From an uncultured Dongia sp. (lineage in GTDB: Bacteria > Pseudomonadota > Alphaproteobacteria > Dongiales > Dongiaceae): a stretch of DNA of 64,000 nucleotides. Below, one piece after another: positions 59,396-64,000 of this stretch. The stretch's first letter is position 1. The number at the start of each line of letters is the position of its first letter. The notes beneath the pieces are model-generated. The model was not told the origin of the DNA. It made no database searches and saw only the letters and a list, made by a program, of their open reading frames with translations. The DNA is taken from NCBI RefSeq assembly GCF_936916975.1, contig NZ_CAKZGO010000023.1, positions 124,001 to 188,000 on the forward strand, given 5' to 3'. Position numbers and translations under genes: made by a program.

Positions 59396-59432
59396 GAAAT
59401 TCATGAATCCAGATCGCGGATTCATGAATTTC
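59396..59432. promoter_or_regulatory. Perfect 15-bp inverted repeat, candidate double operator
   Basis: GAAATTCATGAATCC (59396-59410) and GGATTCATGAATTTC (59418-59432) are perfect inverted copies around AGATCGC. Each arm contains the 10-bp palindrome ATTCATGAAT, the two centred 21 bp apart, two helical turns. It lies between divergent transport genes. A consensus -35 hexamer, TTGACA, begins seven bases after the right arm (59440-59445). This layout suits cooperative binding of two repressor or activator dimers. Confidence 0.72.
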
Positions 59433-59534
59433 GTCGCGCTTGACAGTCGCGCGGCGGGCGACTGACACTCGACCCAATGCATGGCGGTAAAGACCATGCT
59501 CCAGGGACGGTGGCGTGATTGGGAATTTCTCGGA

Positions 59535-60518
59535 ATGAGTGACGCTGCGAATAGCAGTTACGTCGCTGCGGGCGAACGCGCGATTGCGGTCAAGGGTGGC
59601 TTGCTGGCCAAGTATCCGTGGCTGCGCGGCTACCTGCTGATGTCACCGACCTTGCTGGTGATGCTGGCGATGCTGGTGGCACCCTTAGTCGCCTTGGTTG
59701 TGCGCAGCTTCTGGACGCAAAATGTCTTCCAGATCGATACGACGTTCACATTGCGCAATTACGCCCAGATATTTGAACTGTCGGACAAGATTACCTATTG
59801 GATGAGCATTCCGTTTCCGTTCGCCAATCCGGTCTATCTGATCCTCCTCGTCAAATCGATCCTGATGTCTCTGGCGGTCACCGCCTTTGTCATGCTGCTG
59901 TCCTATCCGATGGCCTATTTCATGGCCTTTCGGGTACGCCGTCACAAATTCCTCTGGCTCATTCTGATCACGGTGCCGATCTGGACCAGCTATCTGCTGC
60001 GCGTCTTTGCCTGGAAGATCATGCTGGGCTTCAACGGGGTCATCAATTCCGGTCTGATAAAGATCGGCCTGATCGACAAGCCGCTCGATTTTCTGCTCTA
60101 CAGTCCGACGGCCGTGATGCTCACTTTGGCCCATGCCTGGGTCGCCTTCGCCATCCTGCCCATCTATGTCAGCCTCGAAAAAATCGACCGGTCATTGCTT
60201 GAGGCGGCGACCGATCTTGGCGACAAACCCTGGGAGCGGTTCTGGCATATCACCCTGCCGCTCTCGGCGCCGGGTGCCATTGCGACGGCCTTGATGGTCT
60301 TTATTCCGACAGTCGGCGATTACGTGACGCCGACTCTGGTCGGCGGATCGGGCGGCAGCATGATCGGCAACAACATCCAGATCCTGTTCGGCCGGCAGAA
60401 CGACGCCCCATTGGGGTCGGCGGTTTCCGTCGTCATGATGGCCCTCATTACCGGCATCGTCTGCCTGTTCCTGTGGGCGGTCGGCTACCGCAAGATTCGC
60501 GCGCGCGAGGCGATCTGA
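59535..60518 (+). CDS. Polyamine-type ABC transporter permease (PotB/PotH-like)
   Basis: 327 residues with six membrane helices, the first at about 36-60 (GYLLMSPTLLVMLAMLVAPLVALVV). The permease EAA loop is DRSLLEAATDLGDKPWERFWHITLPLSAPG near residue 235. ATG 59535 is chosen by family length, although only a weak CGGA precedes it; the open frame begins at 59481. It is followed three bases later by the second permease. It would act with the divergent Tat-exported binding protein. Confidence 0.87.
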   Translation: MSDAANSSYVAAGERAIAVKGGLLAKYPWLRGYLLMSPTLLVMLAMLVAPLVALVVRSFWTQNVFQIDTTFTLRNYAQIFELSDKITYWMSIPFPFANPVYLILLVKSILMSLAVTAFVMLLSYPMAYFMAFRVRRHKFLWLILITVPIWTSYLLRVFAWKIMLGFNGVINSGLIKIGLIDKPLDFLLYSPTAVMLTLAHAWVAFAILPIYVSLEKIDRSLLEAATDLGDKPWERFWHITLPLSAPGAIATALMVFIPTVGDYVTPTLVGGSGGSMIGNNIQILFGRQNDAPLGSAVSVVMMALITGIVCLFLWAVGYRKIRAREAI

Positions 60519-60520
60519 TC

Positions 60521-61324
60521 ATGACCAAGCGGATCGACTTTCTGCCACTCTATGCCGTCCTGTTTCTGATCTTCCTCTATGGACCGGTGCTATTGCTGCC
60601 GCTGTTCTCGTTCAACGACGCGACCTATGCGGTCTTTCCGCTGAAGGGTTTTACGTTCAAGGCCTACCAGCAGATGGCCCAGGACCCGTCGCTGCTGAAT
60701 TCCCTCAAGAACAGCTTGATGGTCGCGACCGGTGTGGCCCTCGTCAGCACGACGTTTGGTTTGCTCGCTGCGATGGGTGTTACCCGCTACAAAATGCCGG
60801 GGCGCGGGCCGGTCATGGGCGGCATCATGCTGCCACTGGTCGTGCCCAGCATCATCCTCTCCGTGGCGCTGCTGGTGATCGTGCGCCAGGTGTTCGATAT
60901 TCCCCTGACCTTATGGACCGTGGGCGCTGGCCATGTGCTGCTCTGCGTACCGTTCTCCATGATGGTGCTGATGGCACGGCTTGAAGGTTTCGACAAAAGC
61001 CTGGAAGAGGCGTCGGGCGATCTGGGTGAAAACGGCTGGATGACGTTCTGGCGCGTGACCTTCCCACTGGCTCTGCCGGGTGTCGTCTCCAGCCTGCTCA
61101 TGTCGTTCACCATCTCGCTCGACGAATATGTGATGGCTTTCTTCCTCAGTGGCCTAGACCAGACTTTGCCGATCTTCCTCTACAGCCAGCTGCGTTTCCC
61201 GCAGCGCTTGCCGATGACCCTGGCGCTGGGCAGCACCATCCTGGTGGTGTCCACGATCATCGTCATCTTCTCGGAAATTCTGCGCCGCCGTGGCGTCCAG
61301 ACAACCAAACCAAGCGGACTTTGA
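60521..61324 (+). CDS. Polyamine-type ABC transporter permease (PotC/PotI-like)
   Basis: 267 residues, six membrane helices, starting LYAVLFLIFLYGPVLLLPLFSFND near residue 9. The EAA loop is DKSLEEASGDLGENGWMTFWRVTFPLALPG near 165. It starts three bases after the previous permease and ends five before the ATPase, so the three genes are tightly coupled. LDEYVMAFFLSG near 200 is a usual PotC-family segment. Confidence 0.9.
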   Translation: MTKRIDFLPLYAVLFLIFLYGPVLLLPLFSFNDATYAVFPLKGFTFKAYQQMAQDPSLLNSLKNSLMVATGVALVSTTFGLLAAMGVTRYKMPGRGPVMGGIMLPLVVPSIILSVALLVIVRQVFDIPLTLWTVGAGHVLLCVPFSMMVLMARLEGFDKSLEEASGDLGENGWMTFWRVTFPLALPGVVSSLLMSFTISLDEYVMAFFLSGLDQTLPIFLYSQLRFPQRLPMTLALGSTILVVSTIIVIFSEILRRRGVQTTKPSGL

Positions 61325-61328
61325 CCCC

Positions 61329-62429
61329 ATGACCGCAGCCGATTCCATCATCTCGCTCAAGAATGTTTCGAAGCTGTTCGGTCCGGTACGTGCGGTCGAC
61401 GATGTCAGCTTCGACATCAAGCGCGGTGAGTTCTTCTCGCTGCTCGGCCCCTCCGGCTGCGGCAAGACCACCTTGCTGCGCATGCTGGCGGGCTTCGAGG
61501 TACCCACATTGGGCGCCATCCTGATCGATGGCCAGGACGTCTCGACCGTGCCGCCTTATGCCCGTCCGACCAATATGGTGTTCCAGAACTACGCCATCTT
61601 CCCGCATCTCAATGTCGGCGAGAACATTGCCTATGGCCTGCGCAAGAAGGGTCTCTCCAAGCCCGATCTCGCCCGCGTGGTGGAGGAGGCGCTGGAGCTG
61701 ATCAAGATGCCGGGTTATGGCGCACGGGCCAGTCACCAGCTTTCGGGTGGCCAGCGGCAGCGCGTGGCATTGGCGCGCGCGCTGGTCTGCAAGCCCAAGG
61801 TGCTGCTGCTCGACGAGCCTTTGGGTGCCCTCGACAAGAAGCTGCGCGAGGAAATGCAGATTGAACTCCGCCAGATCCAGCGCTCGGTCGGCGTCACCTT
61901 CGTCTTCGTCACCCACGACCAGGAAGAGGCCTTGGCGCTCTCCGATCGGATCGCCGTCATGTCGCGCGGCAAGGCGTTGCAGATCGATACCGCGACCCGC
62001 CTCTATGAGGCGCCGAGCTGCCGTGAAGTGGCGGAATTCATCGGCTCGATGAACTTCTTCCCGGGCACGCTGAAGACCGTTAATAGCGGGATCGCGACCG
62101 TGGATGCGGGGCCGCTCGGCAGCCTGTCTGTGGCATTGAGCGCCGCTGCCCCAGCGCTCGGTTCATCTGTCGCGATCGCCGTGCGCCCGGAAAAGATGCG
62201 CCTCGCCTGGGCGCAACCGGCCGTCACCAGCAATGCGGTAGCCGGCAAGGTGAATGCAGAGGCATATTTCGGGGATCGCAGCCATTACCACATCACGATC
62301 GATGGCCTGGCCGCACCCATCGCCGTCGCGCATCAGAAGATCGATCGCAGCCTCGACGATTCGAGTACCGTCGGTCGGCCGGTCTGGCTGAGCTGGCCCG
62401 ACAATGCCGGCGTGCTGCTGAGCGAATAG
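61329..62429 (+). CDS. Polyamine-type ABC transporter ATP-binding protein (PotA/PotG-like)
   Basis: 366 residues. Walker A GPSGCGKTT near residue 40, Q-loop MVFQNYAIFP near 83, signature LSGGQRQRVALARAL near 137, Walker B VLLLDEPLGALD near 160 and FVTHDQEEALALSDRIAVM near 195 are all intact. A C-terminal TOBE-type domain (about 245-366) has VRPEKMRL. It ends the permease-permease-ATPase operon. A serine-hydrolase gene converges on it six bases away. Confidence 0.93.
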   Translation: MTAADSIISLKNVSKLFGPVRAVDDVSFDIKRGEFFSLLGPSGCGKTTLLRMLAGFEVPTLGAILIDGQDVSTVPPYARPTNMVFQNYAIFPHLNVGENIAYGLRKKGLSKPDLARVVEEALELIKMPGYGARASHQLSGGQRQRVALARALVCKPKVLLLDEPLGALDKKLREEMQIELRQIQRSVGVTFVFVTHDQEEALALSDRIAVMSRGKALQIDTATRLYEAPSCREVAEFIGSMNFFPGTLKTVNSGIATVDAGPLGSLSVALSAAAPALGSSVAIAVRPEKMRLAWAQPAVTSNAVAGKVNAEAYFGDRSHYHITIDGLAAPIAVAHQKIDRSLDDSSTVGRPVWLSWPDNAGVLLSE

Positions 62430-62435
62430 CGCCTA

Positions 62436-63641
62436 TCAGCCGGTTTGCGAGGCAATGGCCTTGAGGCCGGCAAGGATGTGACGGTCCATGGCATCATCCA
62501 CCGGCAGTGGCTGCGACGACACTTTGATGATAACGGTTTCGCCCTTACGGTCGACATAGATCCACTGGCCATGGATGCCGATAGCGCAGAAGGCTTCACG
62601 CGCTTCGTCAACGATGTACCATTTGCTGCGATACTTGCCGTCCTTGATGAGGCCGGTCATGTCGCCGCGGGACCAGGCACCCTTATCGCCATTCTTCATA
62701 ATGTCGTCGATCCAGGCACGCGGCACGATCGTCTTGCCGCCGACGGTCCCATGATGACGCATCATCTCGCCAAAGCGGCCGAGATCGCGCAATGTGGCGC
62801 TGATGCCGCCGGCCGTCCGCGCGGCACCCAGACGGTCGACCGTCACATAAGCCGGCATTTCGGCACCGATATGTTGCCAGATGCCCTCGCTCAGCAGGTC
62901 GGCGAGCTTGCGGCCCGACGCACGCTCCAGCAGCCAGCCAAGAAGATCGGAATTGGGTGAGACATAGTGGAAGGTGCGGCCATGCTCACCTTCCGCTCGA
63001 CGGGCCGAGGCAAGGAAGCTGCGCAGATCGCTGGCAGCGGCCGGATCCGCGACCGGGTTCCACCCGCTGGCAAGGCGATAGCGCATGAAATCGCCCTTTG
63101 GGTCGAGATAATCCTCGGTGAAGTCGATCGCGACGGTCATGTCCAGCACCTGCCGCACTGTGGCGTCGCCGTAAGCGGAGCCCTTGGTCTCGGGCAAATA
63201 ATGTGCGACCGGCAGGCTCGGATCCAGCTGCCCGCTTGCTACCAGCAGGCCGGCGAGGCTGCCGGTGATCGACTTGCTGACCGAGAACACGATATGCGGG
63301 CGGTGTGCTGCCAGCGCGGCGGCATAATGCTCGGTCACGATGCGGCCTTGACGCAGCACCAGGAAGCCGTCGGTAAAGGTGTCGGCAATCATGGTGCCGA
63401 CCGTCCCGTCCTTGCCGTCGCTCGTCCGGTAGCCGATCTTGCTGAGATCGGCGAGGGCGCTGGGAAGCGCCGTCACATGTGCCGGGTCATGGGCGATGAT
63501 GGCGCTGGGGATGATTTCCGACACATGGCTGAACGCCCAGCGGTTGAACGGCGCCAGGCGCCAGTTCGCCAGTGTCACCTGCTTGTCGGCCGGGGCGGGC
63601 GATCCCTGCATCAGCTCGGCTTCAAACGGCATCCCATCCAT
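62436..63641 (-). CDS. Serine hydrolase, beta-lactamase/DD-peptidase fold
   Basis: 401 residues of the beta-lactamase class C/esterase fold. The nucleophile motif SxxK is SVSK (FSVSKSITGSLAGL, near residue 122). The second motif region is YVSPNSDLLGWLLE near 225. A third-motif-like segment is GIHGQWIYVD near 370. No signal peptide is apparent, so it is probably a cytosolic esterase, amidase or oligomer (nylon-type) hydrolase, not a resistance enzyme. AAAGGG lies before the ATG. It converges with the polyamine-type ATPase gene; the substrate is unknown. Confidence 0.88.
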   Translation of the reverse strand: MDGMPFEAELMQGSPAPADKQVTLANWRLAPFNRWAFSHVSEIIPSAIIAHDPAHVTALPSALADLSKIGYRTSDGKDGTVGTMIADTFTDGFLVLRQGRIVTEHYAAALAAHRPHIVFSVSKSITGSLAGLLVASGQLDPSLPVAHYLPETKGSAYGDATVRQVLDMTVAIDFTEDYLDPKGDFMRYRLASGWNPVADPAAASDLRSFLASARRAEGEHGRTFHYVSPNSDLLGWLLERASGRKLADLLSEGIWQHIGAEMPAYVTVDRLGAARTAGGISATLRDLGRFGEMMRHHGTVGGKTIVPRAWIDDIMKNGDKGAWSRGDMTGLIKDGKYRSKWYIVDEAREAFCAIGIHGQWIYVDRKGETVIIKVSSQPLPVDDAMDRHILAGLKAIASQTG

Positions 63642-63715
63642 CGCGGCACCCTTTTGCGGAATTTGCCCCGCAATCTAGCTCCGCCGACCCACCCCCGCCA
63701 AGGCGAATTGCACAT

Positions 63716-63753
63716 AAAATGACCCGCTCCAGCGGCCCGGCGCTGGAGCGGGT
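63716..63753 (-). terminator. Intrinsic terminator of the TonB-dependent receptor gene
   Basis: A 13-bp stem, ACCCGCTCCAGCG (63722-63734) with CGCTGGAGCGGGT (63741-63753), loop GCCCGG. On the minus strand it follows the receptor stop by about 27 bases and is followed by CATTTTATG, a short T-run. Confidence 0.82.
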
Positions 63754-63779
63754 TAGGGAACAGGGGTGCTGGCCGTTAG

Positions 63780-64000
63780 CTAGAAAGACATGCCGTAGCT
63801 GATCGCAACCCGATAATCGCGACCGGGCGCCTCCTCTTCCGCGAGGTAGCGGAGGTAGGAATTGTCGAACACGTTGTCGATGCCGGCATCGACTCGGAAG
63901 CCTTTAAGCACACCTTCTTCCGGCGCCCAGCCGGCGAACAGCCCGACAACATGATACCCATCGGTGCCAAGAGCATCTTCCGGCGTGCGATTTTGTGCCC
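63780..64000 (-). CDS. TonB-dependent receptor, C-terminal fragment (continues past the window)
   Basis: Reading the minus strand from the window edge gives about 73 residues ending FRVDAGIDNVFDNSYLRYL, then GRDYRVAISYGMSF and a TAG stop. The NVFDN-type strand and aromatic C-terminal residue are classic for outer-membrane TonB-dependent receptors, and the ending most resembles heme/hemoglobin-type receptors in my memory. The N-terminal plug and most strands lie beyond the window. The stop is followed by a strong terminator, so it is the last gene of its unit. The transported substrate (heme, siderophore or other) cannot be read from this part. Confidence 0.82.
   Translation of the reverse strand, partial: AQNRTPEDALGTDGYHVVGLFAGWAPEEGVLKGFRVDAGIDNVFDNSYLRYLAEEEAPGRDYRVAISYGMSF

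Noticed and set aside
1-64000. tRNA, rRNA, CRISPR array, transposase or phage gene
   Set aside because: None was recognised on either strand by reading; a tRNA or covariance scan would be needed for certainty.

Overview
The window is GC-rich chromosomal DNA from an alphaproteobacterium. A Rhodospirillales-like soil or rhizosphere heterotroph is my inference, based on the ABC and tripartite transporter families, the FCD-type and UTRA-type GntR regulators, and a D-tartrate dehydratase close to the bradyrhizobial enzyme as I remember it. I see no rRNA, tRNA, insertion sequence, phage gene or CRISPR array. Nearly all the DNA is dense catabolic and transport operons.

Layout: (1) 1-10933 (+): an iron-type ABC importer (binding protein and fused permease), an FCD-type GntR regulator, and an operon with an MmgE/PrpD protein, an AbrB-type membrane protein, two isocitrate/isopropylmalate-family dehydrogenases (the second tartrate dehydrogenase-like) and two enolase-superfamily proteins (the second D(-)-tartrate dehydratase). 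This is a hydroxy-dicarboxylate catabolic operon. (2) 10939-21865: a tripartite tricarboxylate transporter (tctCBA), a UTRA-type GntR regulator, an SDR lacking its catalytic Ser and Tyr, three consecutive MmgE/PrpD proteins, a ComA (phosphosulfolactate synthase) family protein and a divergent ornithine cyclodeaminase-family gene. An identical 21-bp operator-like element precedes tctC and the comA-like/ocd divergent promoter, so this looks like one regulon. (3) 21872-28984: a short Hsp70 (YegD type), a TauE/SafE exporter, L-serine dehydratase, a PAS-domain protein, a DUF2157-like membrane protein and a second ocd-family gene. (4) 29023-35439: a signalling-like island with an exported WD-repeat/caspase-like protease, an outer-membrane beta-barrel with a strong terminator, an unknown exported protein and a CHASE2-adenylate cyclase. 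(5) 35450-41061: an SDR, a Gfo/Idh/MocA oxidoreductase, a sugar isomerase/epimerase TIM barrel, xylulokinase and a LacI regulator.

(6) 41508-51608 (+): a sugar/polyol ABC importer with two ATPases and a small membrane protein, followed by a complete phosphoenolpyruvate-driven dihydroxyacetone kinase set: DhaL, DhaM, HPr, enzyme I, an HTH protein and DhaK. It could take a triose or polyol from uptake to phosphorylation within one operon. (7) 51613-58072: a PfkB kinase, a SIS-domain isomerase/deglycase, two permeases and a binding protein (no ATPase), divergent from a ROK regulator. The pattern resembles Amadori-product (fructosamine) utilisation. (8) 58124-62429: a polyamine-type ABC importer, its binding protein divergent from permease-permease-ATPase. 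Between them lies a 15-bp perfect inverted repeat made of two ATTCATGAAT palindromes 21 bp apart. (9) 62436-64000 (-): a beta-lactamase-fold serine hydrolase and the C-terminus of a TonB-dependent receptor with its terminator.

The most promising undescribed biology is the TctCBA/ComA-like/PrpD regulon. Next are the caspase/beta-barrel/cyclase island and the split Dha phosphorelay. All functional names come from reading the translated sequences against remembered family patterns; no database search was run.
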